Shown here piece after piece: positions 45,242 through 54,068 of a stretch of 64,000 nt of DNA. Below the pieces are notes generated by a model that saw only the letters and a program-made list of their open reading frames with translations, searched no databases and was not told the DNA's origin. Origin of the DNA: Terrimonas ginsenosidimutans (lineage in GTDB: Bacteria; Bacteroidota; Bacteroidia; Chitinophagales; Chitinophagaceae). Where the stretch lies: positions 434,001 through 498,000 of the forward strand of contig NZ_JAKLTR010000001.1 in NCBI RefSeq assembly GCF_022012415.1. The letters are read 5' to 3'. Position numbers and translations under genes: made by a program. Each line of letters begins with the position of its first letter. The stretch's first letter is position 1.

Positions 45242-46564
45242 ATGTTTGAGAAACTCTTTGGATGGGGAAAAAAGAAACCGGCGTCCGCGCCCGAATCGGA
45301 AATCCCCTTTGGCCGCTATTCGGATAATAATAAACCCGTATCGAAAGTAAACCGATGGACCGACGCAGATAATTTCTTCAAGGAAAAAAAATACCCTGAA
45401 GGCCTTGACGCTTTTTTTGACTACCTGCGCGATGATAATGCGAAAAACGTCGTGTATGAGAGAAATGGCGCCGAAGGTCGTTTCGAGTTCTATCAGGGAT
45501 CTAAGATCGTCCGGGGGATATTCGACAGCCGTGCACTGAAAGCAGAAGTTACACTGGCCAAAATGCCCCAGTCATCTGTGCCAGTAATGAGGCGACTCCT
45601 CGAAATGAACTTTAGTCTATACTACAGCCGTTTCGCCCTGGACAATGACCGCCTTTGCATGCGATTCGATAGCCATATCGAAGCCGCAAATCCCAGCAAA
45701 CTGTATTACGGACTGAAAGAGCTTTCCACAAAGGCCGACAAACAGGATGATCTGCTCGTGCAGGATTTTTCCTCACTCGAAACCGTGGACAGTGAACATG
45801 TGATCACCATTCCTGTCACAGAGAAAGAGATCAAGTATGAGTACATGCAGAAATGGATCGCGCAAACACTCGATACCATCACAGGCCTCGACGCGGATAA
45901 GTTCTCCGGGGGAATTGCCTACATGCTGCTTTCTCTCGTTTACCGGATTGACTATCTCGTTACCCCGGAGGGAAAACTCTTGTATGATCTCGAAAAAATA
46001 GCAAACATCTATTTCAAAAAAGACGAGCGTCCCGCTGTGGAAAAAAACCGAGATATGGTGGAAGAATTCCGCAAACTACAGGCTCGCACCAAAGAAGAGA
46101 TCTTCACCTACTTATTCAGATCCAAATACACCTTCGCAATCGTTGCCCCGCAAAATTATAAAGCCGTATCCGATTCCATTCACGGGGCCAACCAAAGCAT
46201 GGTCTGGTATCGCGATAATAACTATCCATTTATCGCCACGCAGGTAACAGAATATGGCATTTCCTATTGCCAGTATTCGTACAGTCTGCCGAAAGTGATC
46301 ACCCAACTGTTCCATCTTTACATGCAGGTGAACTACAGCGAATATTTTGCTGCAATCGGAAATAAGAAGGGATATTACAATACCGCCAATAACCATTTTG
46401 ATAACGAGGCCATCATTGACCAGGTTAAAACAATACAGGAAAAATGGAGGGATAAGTATCCAAATATGGATTTCAAAACGCATAACCTGCGGTTTGATAC
46501 CCTTGTTAATTTCAACCAGACATTTACAACAGAGCTGGAGTTTCTTAATATGGAGAGCAAGTAG
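45242..46564 (+). CDS. YbjN-like (type III chaperone-fold) protein of unknown function
   Basis: A 440-residue cytoplasmic protein without signal peptide or helix. The ATG at 45242 is preferred to a GTG nine bases upstream. I recognise no enzyme motif. Its pattern of short strands and helices and phrases such as AKMPQSSVPVMRRLLEMNFSLYYSRFALDNDRLCMRFDSHI resemble the YbjN/Tir-chaperone-like fold, probably with more than one copy. The next gene, 38 bases downstream, carries a matching domain at its C-terminus, so the two probably act together. No function is assigned. Confidence 0.65.
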   Translation: MFEKLFGWGKKKPASAPESEIPFGRYSDNNKPVSKVNRWTDADNFFKEKKYPEGLDAFFDYLRDDNAKNVVYERNGAEGRFEFYQGSKIVRGIFDSRALKAEVTLAKMPQSSVPVMRRLLEMNFSLYYSRFALDNDRLCMRFDSHIEAANPSKLYYGLKELSTKADKQDDLLVQDFSSLETVDSEHVITIPVTEKEIKYEYMQKWIAQTLDTITGLDADKFSGGIAYMLLSLVYRIDYLVTPEGKLLYDLEKIANIYFKKDERPAVEKNRDMVEEFRKLQARTKEEIFTYLFRSKYTFAIVAPQNYKAVSDSIHGANQSMVWYRDNNYPFIATQVTEYGISYCQYSYSLPKVITQLFHLYMQVNYSEYFAAIGNKKGYYNTANNHFDNEAIIDQVKTIQEKWRDKYPNMDFKTHNLRFDTLVNFNQTFTTELEFLNMESK

Positions 46565-46602
46565 GCCTGAAATACCTTGTGAAGAAAACAAAAAACTTCG
46601 AA

Positions 46603-47703
46603 ATGGACGCGCAGCAAATTATTGAACAATACCAGAATGCCGTAATTCAAATAGCAACCGCCACCGGTACAGGAACAGGCTTTTACGTGAAAGAGTTTGA
46701 CATCATTGTAACAAATGATCACGTGGTTGCGGAAAATGCGGAAGTTACCGTTGCCGGTAAAACTTTTGACAAGTCAATGTCACGCGTCTGGTATACGGAC
46801 CGTAAACATGACCTTGCGTTTCTTGAGGCGCCGAAAGATATTCTTCTTCCGGAAGTAAAACTTGGATCTTATGAAAAAATGAAAGATGGCGACCAGGTTG
46901 TCGCGATCGGACACCCATACGGACTGAACTACACCGCCACACAGGGAGTGATCTCGAAAGTGGACCGTATTCGTGACGGCCTGAAATTTATTCAGATAGA
47001 TGCAGCGATCAACCCGGGTAACAGCGGTGGTCCATTGGTGAACTATGATGGCGAGGTGATCGGCGTAAATTCATTCATCATTCGCGGTGGCGATAACCTG
47101 GGCTTTGCACTCCCGGTAAACTACCTCCGCGAAGCCTTACAATTATACAGTCCTAATCGCGGACTCGCATCCACCCGTTGTTTCAGCTGCGGATACCTTG
47201 TAACCAGCTCCAATATTGACTCTACAAAATATTGCCCCAGTTGCGGTACGGAAGTAAAACTTCCCGAGATCCCTGAAAAAGAGATCGAGCCCGTTGGAGC
47301 AGCAAAAACGATAGAAGAGATACTAAAAGATCTTGGTAAGAATGTCCGCCTCGCCCGTGAAGGCGCCAATAACTGGAGCGTCAAAGAAGGTTCTGCAAAG
47401 ATCAAGATCACCTATAATCCCGAGAACTTTTTCGTTGCCGGAGACGCGTATCTCTGTCAAATGCCATCCGATCCTACAAAGATCAAACCGCTGTACCAAT
47501 TCCTCCTGCAGGAAAATTATCAGATATCCGGAATGGTGCTCAGCTGCATGAAGCAAAACATTGTCCTCAGCTGTATCATGTATGACATGGATATGAATAA
47601 AGAGAACGGTGCAGAATCGTTTCGGAATCTTTTCAAACAGGCTGACTACTACGACGATTTCCTCAAAAAAGAATATGGCTGCCTCGACAGGCTGGAAGAA
47701 TAG
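46603..47703 (+). CDS. Cytosolic trypsin-like protease with zinc ribbon and YbjN-like domain
   Basis: About 366 residues in three parts. Residues 1-185: an HtrA/trypsin-type domain with the full triad H40 (VTNDHVV), D70 (RKHDLAFLE) and S141 (INPGNSGGPLV). Residues about 191-216: a zinc ribbon (CFSCG, CPSCG). Residues about 235-360: a YbjN-like domain (ISGMVLSCMKQNIVLSCIMYDMD). There is no signal peptide or transmembrane segment and no PDZ domain, unlike DegP/DegS, so a cytoplasmic site is inferred. The ATG at 46603 follows an A-rich tract; a GTG at 46579 is the alternative. It pairs with the preceding YbjN-like gene. Confidence 0.8.
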   Translation: MDAQQIIEQYQNAVIQIATATGTGTGFYVKEFDIIVTNDHVVAENAEVTVAGKTFDKSMSRVWYTDRKHDLAFLEAPKDILLPEVKLGSYEKMKDGDQVVAIGHPYGLNYTATQGVISKVDRIRDGLKFIQIDAAINPGNSGGPLVNYDGEVIGVNSFIIRGGDNLGFALPVNYLREALQLYSPNRGLASTRCFSCGYLVTSSNIDSTKYCPSCGTEVKLPEIPEKEIEPVGAAKTIEEILKDLGKNVRLAREGANNWSVKEGSAKIKITYNPENFFVAGDAYLCQMPSDPTKIKPLYQFLLQENYQISGMVLSCMKQNIVLSCIMYDMDMNKENGAESFRNLFKQADYYDDFLKKEYGCLDRLEE

Positions 47704-47756
47704 CAAAAAGAACAGGTAACAACATAACCCGTTACTGATTTCTTAAAACTATTCTC

Positions 47757-48230
47757 ATGTATAAAAAACAACTCACTAAAGAACAGGCGCTGCAGAAGCT
47801 GCGTCACTATTGCGCTTACCAGGAACGAAGCCATAGCGAAGTAAAGGATAAACTGTACCAGCTGGGCATTTGGAAAAAAGATCATGATGAGATCATCGCT
47901 TCACTTATTGAGGACAATTACCTGAATGAAGAGCGTTTCGCCATTGCTTTTGCCGGTGGAAAATTCAGAATGAAACAATGGGGACGCGTTAAAATCAAAT
48001 ACGAACTTAAACAAAAACAGGTAAGCGATTACAGCATTAAAAAGGCGATGAAGCAGATCGATGAAGAAGATTATTTAAGACTGCTGGAAAAACTGGCAGA
48101 AGAAAAATATGCAAGCCTGAAGAATGAGCAATACCTGGTTCGGAAAAAAAAGACACAGGACTATTTAATGCAAAAAGGCTTTGAGCCGGATCTGATCATG
48201 CGGACGGTGAACGCCCTTACACAAAACTGA
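47757..48230 (+). CDS. recX: RecA regulator RecX
   Basis: A 157-residue all-helical regulator of RecA filaments. Family marks: the lead LTKEQALQKLRHYCAYQERSHSEVKDKLYQLGI, then DNYLNEERFAIAFAGGKFRMKQWGRVKIKYELKQKQVS, and the third repeat YLMQKGFEPDLIMRTV. recA is not adjacent. It follows the protease-YbjN gene by 53 bases on the same strand and ends at a strong hairpin shared with the convergent dehydrogenase. Confidence 0.9.
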   Translation: MYKKQLTKEQALQKLRHYCAYQERSHSEVKDKLYQLGIWKKDHDEIIASLIEDNYLNEERFAIAFAGGKFRMKQWGRVKIKYELKQKQVSDYSIKKAMKQIDEEDYLRLLEKLAEEKYASLKNEQYLVRKKKTQDYLMQKGFEPDLIMRTVNALTQN

Positions 48231-48246
48231 CAAATAACAGATGATA

Positions 48247-48285
48247 AACAGCCCATCGCTATATCATGGCGATGGGCTGTTTTCA
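48247..48285. terminator. Terminator between recX and the sugar dehydrogenase
   Basis: AACAGCCCATCGC and GCGATGGGCTGTT form a 13-bp stem with a nine-base loop, followed by T on the plus strand and AT-rich sequence on the other. It serves recX and perhaps the convergent gene. Confidence 0.85.
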
Positions 48286-48289
48286 TTAA

Positions 48290-49975
48290 TCATTCAATAA
48301 TTATCTTAGTGGTAAATCTTTCTCCCTCTCCTTCAAGAAGGACAACATAAAATCCTTTTTTCAACGAAGGCAGATCAAGGATGAAAAAGCCGGAATTCCC
48401 ATTCAGCGATTTATTATAAACCTCCTGCCCGCTGATGGTAGAGATCCGCACCCTGTCGATCACGGATCCGCTCACCACATTAAGTCTGGAGTTGTTTACA
48501 ATCGTTGGATATACTTTCACATCGCGGGATCTTTCAGTTCTTATAGAGATCACTGCGGAGTAACTACGCGAGTTATTAACTTCGTTTATGCGCAATCTGT
48601 AATAAGCATTACCGGGGGAATTAACCGGATGTTTATACGAATATTGATTTGTTCTTCCGTCACTAAACGATGCGACCTGCCCCACAGCCGAGAAGTTTGT
48701 CCCATCCTTGCTGTATTCAACAATGAACTCGATGATCCCTTCCTCCGATTCAGCTGTCCACGATAATTCATTATATGAAGAGAAAGACGTTCCTGAAAAT
48801 CTTGTCAGCTTGAGAGGAGTCACAACGGGAACGATCACTCTGTGAACAGTACCTCCTGAAAGAGAAACGGCATATAACTCTCCCGCCGCATCCTCACTGA
48901 TGGAGGCAATATTGGCCAGCGCGGGAGTTGGTGTAACTTCGTTCACAGTCCAGCCCGGGCCGTTTGGCTGTATTGCAACAAGCCTGTTGGAGAAAAAGTC
49001 AGTCAGTAAATAGGTGCCCTGCAGCGAGGGAAATGCAGCCCCTCTGTAAACATATCCGCCGATCACTGATCGACCCGCTCCGCCTATCTGGTAATCGTAG
49101 ATCGGATTAATTGCAACGGGATTTACCGTATCACAATCGGCAACACCCGGAGCCCCGCTATTCGCGATCAGCCCTTCACGGCAGGGCCATCCGAAATTTG
49201 GACTAACGGAGGCCGCCGGCAGATAATTGATCTCTTCACGAGCACCCTGGCCCACGTCCGCAATCCACATATCTCCCGTTGTACGGTCAAAACTCCAGCG
49301 GAATGGATTTCTCAAACCTCTACCCCAGGTTTCTACAGTTGGGGAACCGGCGTCCACATTTACCCGGAGGATCTTCCCCAATTGTGAGGCCGGGTTCTGC
49401 GCATTATTAAAAGGATCATTCCCGCTACCACCATCACCCGTTGCAAAATACAGGTAGTTAACCCCACCTTCCACGCGGAACTGCAGATGTCCGCCATTAT
49501 GATTCGTAAACGGCTTGGAGATATTTACGTAGGGAGTTGCGCCGGTCGGATCTGCAATATCAGGATCACCCGCCGATCGCTGATAACGCCTGACCACGAT
49601 GTTTCCATTATTTGCATTGTAGTACACATAGAAAAATCCATTAGTCGCATATTGCGGATGAAATGCCATGCTTAGCAAACCCTGTTCGCCACTGACATCA
49701 TCAATTACCAGCGAATTGATGTTAAGAAACGGCGTACCTAACAATGCCCCATTATCCCAGATCCGGATCTCACCTGTTTTCTGAACAATAAAAAAACGGT
49801 TGGCTGCATCTCCCGGAGCAGAGGCAAGTTCGATCGGCTGGGTCAGTCCCGCCGATGCCGGGATCACTTCCATATAGCCAATCGTGGGCTGGCTGTAAAC
49901 GGCAGAAGAAAAAACTAAAACGAAAAAAACCGTGCAAAGAGCACGGAAGGAAAAGAAGTAAAGGTTGATGCGCAT
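48290..49975 (-). CDS. Secreted PQQ-type sugar dehydrogenase with T9SS sorting tail
   Basis: A 561-residue exported protein. A signal peptide (about 1-28, ending VYSQ) precedes a beta-propeller of the glucose/sorbosone dehydrogenase family: GLLSMAFHPQYATNGFFYVYY, NHNGGHLQFRVEGGVNYLYFATGDGGSGNDP, GRGLRNPFRWSFDRTTGDMWIADVGQGAREEINY. A beta-sandwich linker follows (PLKLTRFSGT...YYRLRINEVNNSRSYS). The C-terminus (about 480-561; VKVYPTIVNNSRLNV, ISGQEVYNKS, GFYVVLLE) is a type IX secretion sorting domain, so outer-membrane export is inferred. The sugar substrate is not known. Monocistronic. Confidence 0.9.
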   Translation of the reverse strand: MRINLYFFSFRALCTVFFVLVFSSAVYSQPTIGYMEVIPASAGLTQPIELASAPGDAANRFFIVQKTGEIRIWDNGALLGTPFLNINSLVIDDVSGEQGLLSMAFHPQYATNGFFYVYYNANNGNIVVRRYQRSAGDPDIADPTGATPYVNISKPFTNHNGGHLQFRVEGGVNYLYFATGDGGSGNDPFNNAQNPASQLGKILRVNVDAGSPTVETWGRGLRNPFRWSFDRTTGDMWIADVGQGAREEINYLPAASVSPNFGWPCREGLIANSGAPGVADCDTVNPVAINPIYDYQIGGAGRSVIGGYVYRGAAFPSLQGTYLLTDFFSNRLVAIQPNGPGWTVNEVTPTPALANIASISEDAAGELYAVSLSGGTVHRVIVPVVTPLKLTRFSGTSFSSYNELSWTAESEEGIIEFIVEYSKDGTNFSAVGQVASFSDGRTNQYSYKHPVNSPGNAYYRLRINEVNNSRSYSAVISIRTERSRDVKVYPTIVNNSRLNVVSGSVIDRVRISTISGQEVYNKSLNGNSGFFILDLPSLKKGFYVVLLEGEGERFTTKIIIE

Positions 49976-50543
49976 AGCTTGGTTTTAATCTTGGTCAACA
50001 AAATCAATGCCCTAACCGGTCAACGATGCCTGTATCCGGAAAGTTGACCGTTGCGGATTGCTTACAGGCAATGGTCACAACGGTCGAACGGTCTGATCGG
50101 ACTATTAACTATAAAGTCATAAACCGTGTTCCTGGCGGACCATTCCTGGTGTTCCCTTCATCGTAATAGATCCCGCGCTTATCCGGCTTTTTGCGTGAAC
50201 ACCCCGGTTCATCAGCTTTTTGAGACAAGGTGTATTCCAGGAAGAATTCAGATAAAAATCGGGGGCGAACGCCGTCAATCGTGATCACCACTACATGATC
50301 GGCTCAAGCAAAAATGCTGACAGCAAAGAAGGGCGGATAAAAAGGAAGCGTTTTTATGTAGATCATTCTTTGAGATTTCAAACACTATCCGCACAAAGTA
50401 CTTCCGGTAATGAACAGTTTATTAAGCGAATATTAAATGATGGAGCGCCTGGAGTCAGCACCATGTGGATAGATGATACGAAGCATACAAAATGACAAAT
50501 CTCTACGGTATTCTTACCTTTATGGTCATTAGCCCGATTCAAT
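49976..50543. other. Gene-free stretch before the omega-amidase
   Basis: Two short open frames on opposite strands lack domains and plausible starts. The first 70 bases after the dehydrogenase start contain two interleaved inverted repeats: CGGTCAAC (50017) with GTTGACCG (50043), and TGCCTGTA (50027) with TACAGGCA (50063). These could bind a regulator of the dehydrogenase gene. Confidence 0.5.
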
Positions 50544-51338
50544 ATGTCATCACTTACGATAAGTACTATTCAAACAAGCCTTCATTGGGAGAACAAAGAG
50601 GCAAATTTGTCGATGCTGGAAGAGAAGATCATGGCCATTAAAGAAAAGACCGAGATCGTAATTCTCCCGGAGATGTTCAGCACAGGATTTAGTATGCGAC
50701 CAGAGGCACTGGCGGAAAAGATGGATGGCGTTACTGTGGAATGGATGAAGCGGATTGCGGCCTTTAAAAGAATTATTCTTACCGGCAGTCTTATTATCGA
50801 AGAAGATGGTAATTATTATAACCGGTTGATCTGGATGTTGCCGAACGGCCAATACGGAGTATACGATAAACGTCACCGGTTTGCATATGCCGGAGAAGAT
50901 GATCATTATACAGCCGGCTCAAAACGGTTGATCGCATCGGTTAAGGGCTGGCGCATTAATTTGCTGATCTGCTATGACCTGAGATTTCCTGTCTGGGCAA
51001 GGCAACAGTCGCAACCAGAAGGCCCTGAATATGATCTGCTCATATATGTTGCCAACTGGCCTGAAAGGCGCAACCTTGCATGGAAAACACTTTTACAGGC
51101 AAGAGCTATCGAAAATCAATCTTATGTCGTTGGCGTGAACAGGGTCGGCGATGACGGGAATGGAATTCATCACTCCGGGGATAGTATGGTGATCGATGCA
51201 ATGGGAGAAGTGCTTTATCATAAGCAGGAGGATGAAGACATATTCACCATAACTCTTCAGAAAGAGCCACAGGAGACGATCCGTGAAAAGCTGCCTTTCC
51301 TCAAGGACGCGGACGGATTCATGTTACTGCATGATTAG
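50544..51338 (+). CDS. Nitrilase-superfamily omega-amidase (YafV-like)
   Basis: A 264-residue C-N hydrolase with the complete triad E43 (LPEMF), K109 (YDKRHRFAYAGE) and C143 (ICYDLRFPVWAR). The sequence is closest to omega-amidases, which hydrolyse 2-oxosuccinamate or 2-oxoglutaramate made by glutamine/asparagine transaminases such as the methionine aminotransferase type at 30.4 kb. The supporting segment YVANWPERRNLAWKTLLQARAIENQSYVVGVNRVG is a strong match to this branch. It converges on the S41 peptidase with two bases between stops. Confidence 0.92.
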   Translation: MSSLTISTIQTSLHWENKEANLSMLEEKIMAIKEKTEIVILPEMFSTGFSMRPEALAEKMDGVTVEWMKRIAAFKRIILTGSLIIEEDGNYYNRLIWMLPNGQYGVYDKRHRFAYAGEDDHYTAGSKRLIASVKGWRINLLICYDLRFPVWARQQSQPEGPEYDLLIYVANWPERRNLAWKTLLQARAIENQSYVVGVNRVGDDGNGIHHSGDSMVIDAMGEVLYHKQEDEDIFTITLQKEPQETIREKLPFLKDADGFMLLHD

Positions 51339-51340
51339 CC

Positions 51341-52849
51341 TCATTGCTGTGCATTGCCCGCCTTGCTTTCATTGATCAGCTGCATCGTTTTCTCCAGCTT
51401 ATAATCAACTCCTTTTCTGACTGCATCAACTGTTGGTAAAGAAGGAATTTCAGGTTGCACGCCACGTCCGTCTTTCGGTACATTTTTATCAATGACAAGC
51501 CTGAATAATGGTAAACGGAAACGCACTTTTGTATTCGGCAATGTCATGTCGGGGATCAGCCACGCCGAATTACCATAGGCGCCGCCGCCGGTTTCTTCAC
51601 CGACCAGCGTTACGTTTTCCTGGTCTTTCACTGCGCCCGCAAATAATGTTGTGGCAGAGAAAGAATTCCCCCCGATCAGGATATAGGTTTTACCATTAAA
51701 ATGATTTCTTTTCTTTGGCTTGAACGCATGTCGTTCATAGTACCGGAAGTGATACCTGCCGTCTTTTCTTTTTGTTGCAAACAATGTCATAAAAAGACGA
51801 TTGAAGAAATCGCTTTCAATGTAACGGCTGTATGTCTTCCGTTTTTTTACAGCATATAAAGAGTCAGATACCTTGAAAGGATGATCTGCAATAAATTTTG
51901 TGAGTAAGGTTGAATTAGTAACACTTCCGCCGCCATTTCCTCGAACATCAATGATCAGGTGGGTGATATTGTTCTTGCGCAGTGCCTTGAATGATCGACG
52001 GAAGAACGGCTTCAAACCATAACCGCGGCCAAAAGAGTTCAGATCCATCATCGCCACGTGGGTGGTCGTGTCCATTTTCAACAGCCGCACATTATTCCTT
52101 CGCATCTGCTTTCTTTCTCTTCGTGATGGCTGCGGCATCTGGCGCCGGGGAAATGCCTGTGATCTCACTGTTGTGTCTGCTACGGGCAGATAAGGCCTTA
52201 CCTGCACTGTTCCTGACCTCCCGGCACTGTCAATAAACCCTATCCTGTAATAGGAAGGATACCCGAATATCGTGCTGTAAAGAGATCCGAAGAACCCCCG
52301 ATTGCTTAGCACCTGGTACTTATTGGTTCTGTTATAACCGTCTGTGCCGAGATAAGAGAATAGGGTATCGACAATGCTGTCCATCGGCATACCATTAATG
52401 GATGTGATGATCGTTCCGCGTTTCAGAATCGTATCGCGACGATTTAAATTAGCAGCAACGACCGCAGTATCCTGCCAGAGTTTTAAACTGATGGGAAATA
52501 CACGGCCGACCCTGACCGTGTCCTGGTATTTTAAAAAAGACTTCGAGGGCCTTACCGCAGTGTGACCGCAGTTTATTTTAGCGGTAACATACGAAAGTAT
52601 TTTCCTGAATGCTGATTCAGATAGAGAATCGTTCAGCAACGCACGGCCTTTGTCAAAAAAGAAATCCATGCTGTCTTTGCTGGTATACCAGTAAAGACCC
52701 GGATGCGCTTCTTCCAGGGTTTTCCTGTAGATCGCATAATCCTTTTGTAATGCTTCCGGGGAGTATTTTTTTTCCGGCGAGAAGGAAGATTTTGCGACAC
52801 CGCAACCGGTTATTATAGCTAAAAGATATAAGAGGAACAGTTGTCGCAT
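51341..52849 (-). CDS. S41 family (C-terminal processing type) lipoprotein peptidase
   Basis: A 502-residue probable lipoprotein: the leader LLYLLAIITGCG ends in a lipobox cysteine. A helical N-terminal part and a PDZ-like region (GTIITSINGMPMDSIVDTL) precede the S41 catalytic domain. LIIDVRGNGGGSVTNSTLL and the nucleophile serine in ILIGGNSFSATTLFAGAV are present; a lysine some 25 residues after would complete the dyad. Several Arg/Lys-rich segments (RRERKQMRRNN) lie in the middle. Substrates of such tail-specific-like peptidases in Bacteroidota are mostly unknown. It is convergent with the omega-amidase gene. Confidence 0.86.
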   Translation of the reverse strand: MRQLFLLYLLAIITGCGVAKSSFSPEKKYSPEALQKDYAIYRKTLEEAHPGLYWYTSKDSMDFFFDKGRALLNDSLSESAFRKILSYVTAKINCGHTAVRPSKSFLKYQDTVRVGRVFPISLKLWQDTAVVAANLNRRDTILKRGTIITSINGMPMDSIVDTLFSYLGTDGYNRTNKYQVLSNRGFFGSLYSTIFGYPSYYRIGFIDSAGRSGTVQVRPYLPVADTTVRSQAFPRRQMPQPSRRERKQMRRNNVRLLKMDTTTHVAMMDLNSFGRGYGLKPFFRRSFKALRKNNITHLIIDVRGNGGGSVTNSTLLTKFIADHPFKVSDSLYAVKKRKTYSRYIESDFFNRLFMTLFATKRKDGRYHFRYYERHAFKPKKRNHFNGKTYILIGGNSFSATTLFAGAVKDQENVTLVGEETGGGAYGNSAWLIPDMTLPNTKVRFRLPLFRLVIDKNVPKDGRGVQPEIPSLPTVDAVRKGVDYKLEKTMQLINESKAGNAQQ

Positions 52850-52933
52850 AAGGTGTAATTCGCTACGGGATCAGATCAGGATGTCATTTTAGCTATAAAA
52901 ATCCAAAACGACAATAAATCCGGTGAATTTTAA

Positions 52934-52970
52934 GAACGGCAGGCGTGGGGAGATAGTACGCCTGCCGGTT
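52934..52970 (-). terminator. Hairpin downstream of thiL
   Basis: CGGCAGGCGT and ACGCCTGCCG form a 10-bp stem with an 11-base loop just after the thiL stop on the minus strand. The T tail is weak. Confidence 0.65.
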
Positions 52971-52977
52971 TAAATAA

Positions 52978-54009
52978 TTATTGCGCTTTCAAATGATTCC
53001 AGCCCTGGGCTGTGATCGCATGTTTGCTGCCGCCTTTCGTGATAATGTTAGCACCCTCTTCGGCTTCGGTCATATAACCGATCACGCTGATCTGCTCATT
53101 CAGCACAAGTTTGTCATATTCTGCCTGTGGTATCGTGAACAGCAATTCATAATCTTCGCCGCCACTTAGTGCACAGGCCGTAGGATCGATCTCAAACTTG
53201 AACGCCGCCTTCTTCATGTCTTCGGAGATCGGCAATTTATCTTCATAGATCACACAGCCAACATTGCTGTCTTTGCAGATATGAAGGATCTCTGAGCTCA
53301 AACCATCGCTGATATCCATCATGGATGTGGGAGTGATAGCTGACTCAGCAAGAAAATCGACAATGTCTTTCCTTGCTTCAGGCTTCAGCAGCCTTCCGAT
53401 GACATAGGATTCACCCTCAAGATCCGGCTGGACATTTGGGCTTTCCCTGTAAATGCGCTTTTCTCTTTCAAGAAAGAGCAAGCCGACGTAAGCACCGCCA
53501 AGATCTCCGCTTACGCAAAGAAGATCACCCTTTTGTGCCGTATTTCTTTTTACGAATTTATCCGGAGCCACTTCACCGATCGCCGTAACTGAAATGATAA
53601 AGCCTTTTTGCGAAGAGGTGGTGTCTCCACCCACCAGGTCTACGCCATAAGCGGCACAAGCAGCATATACGCCTTCATAAAACTCGTCCAGGGCTTCAAG
53701 GCTGAAACGGTTACTGATGCCCAAACCGATCATGATCTGAGTAGGCGTAGCATTCATTGCATAGATATCGCTAAGATTTACCACCACACTTTTATAACCG
53801 AGGTGCTTCAGCGGCGTATACATCAGGTCAAAATGAACGCCTTCGACCAGGAGATCGGTCGTAAGGACGGTTTGCTTACCGAAATGATCGATTACGGCCG
53901 CATCATCTCCAACACCCAAAAGTGAAGAAGCATTCTGCAGTTCAATATTTTTGGTGAGATGATCAATCAATCCAAATTCCCCAAGACTGGAGAGCTCTGT
54001 TCTTTCCAT
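52978..54009 (-). CDS. thiL: Thiamine-monophosphate kinase
   Basis: Phosphorylates thiamine monophosphate to the active diphosphate, 343 residues. Typical segments: ELSSLGEFGLIDHLTK, LLGVGDDAAVID, TTDLLVEGVHFDLMYTPLKHLGYKSVVVNLSDIYAMNATP (ATP/Mg-binding core) and VDLVGGDTTSSQKGF. Near the end, MMDISDGLSSEILHI and CALSGGEDYELLFTIP complete the AIR-synthase-like fold. No other thi genes or a TPP riboswitch are near. It lies upstream of S41 and downstream of the inositol monophosphatase gene on the same strand, 59 bases apart. Confidence 0.95.
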   Translation of the reverse strand: MERTELSSLGEFGLIDHLTKNIELQNASSLLGVGDDAAVIDHFGKQTVLTTDLLVEGVHFDLMYTPLKHLGYKSVVVNLSDIYAMNATPTQIMIGLGISNRFSLEALDEFYEGVYAACAAYGVDLVGGDTTSSQKGFIISVTAIGEVAPDKFVKRNTAQKGDLLCVSGDLGGAYVGLLFLEREKRIYRESPNVQPDLEGESYVIGRLLKPEARKDIVDFLAESAITPTSMMDISDGLSSEILHICKDSNVGCVIYEDKLPISEDMKKAAFKFEIDPTACALSGGEDYELLFTIPQAEYDKLVLNEQISVIGYMTEAEEGANIITKGGSKHAITAQGWNHLKAQ

Positions 54010-54068
54010 AGAATCCCATTTAAAGTGATCAAAAGATAGTTTGTTTTAACCATTGCCGAACAGCATCC

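Noticed and set aside
50109-50495. Two short divergent frames (60 and 66 residues)
   Set aside because: No recognisable motif or export signal; they flank inverted repeats and look like chance frames.
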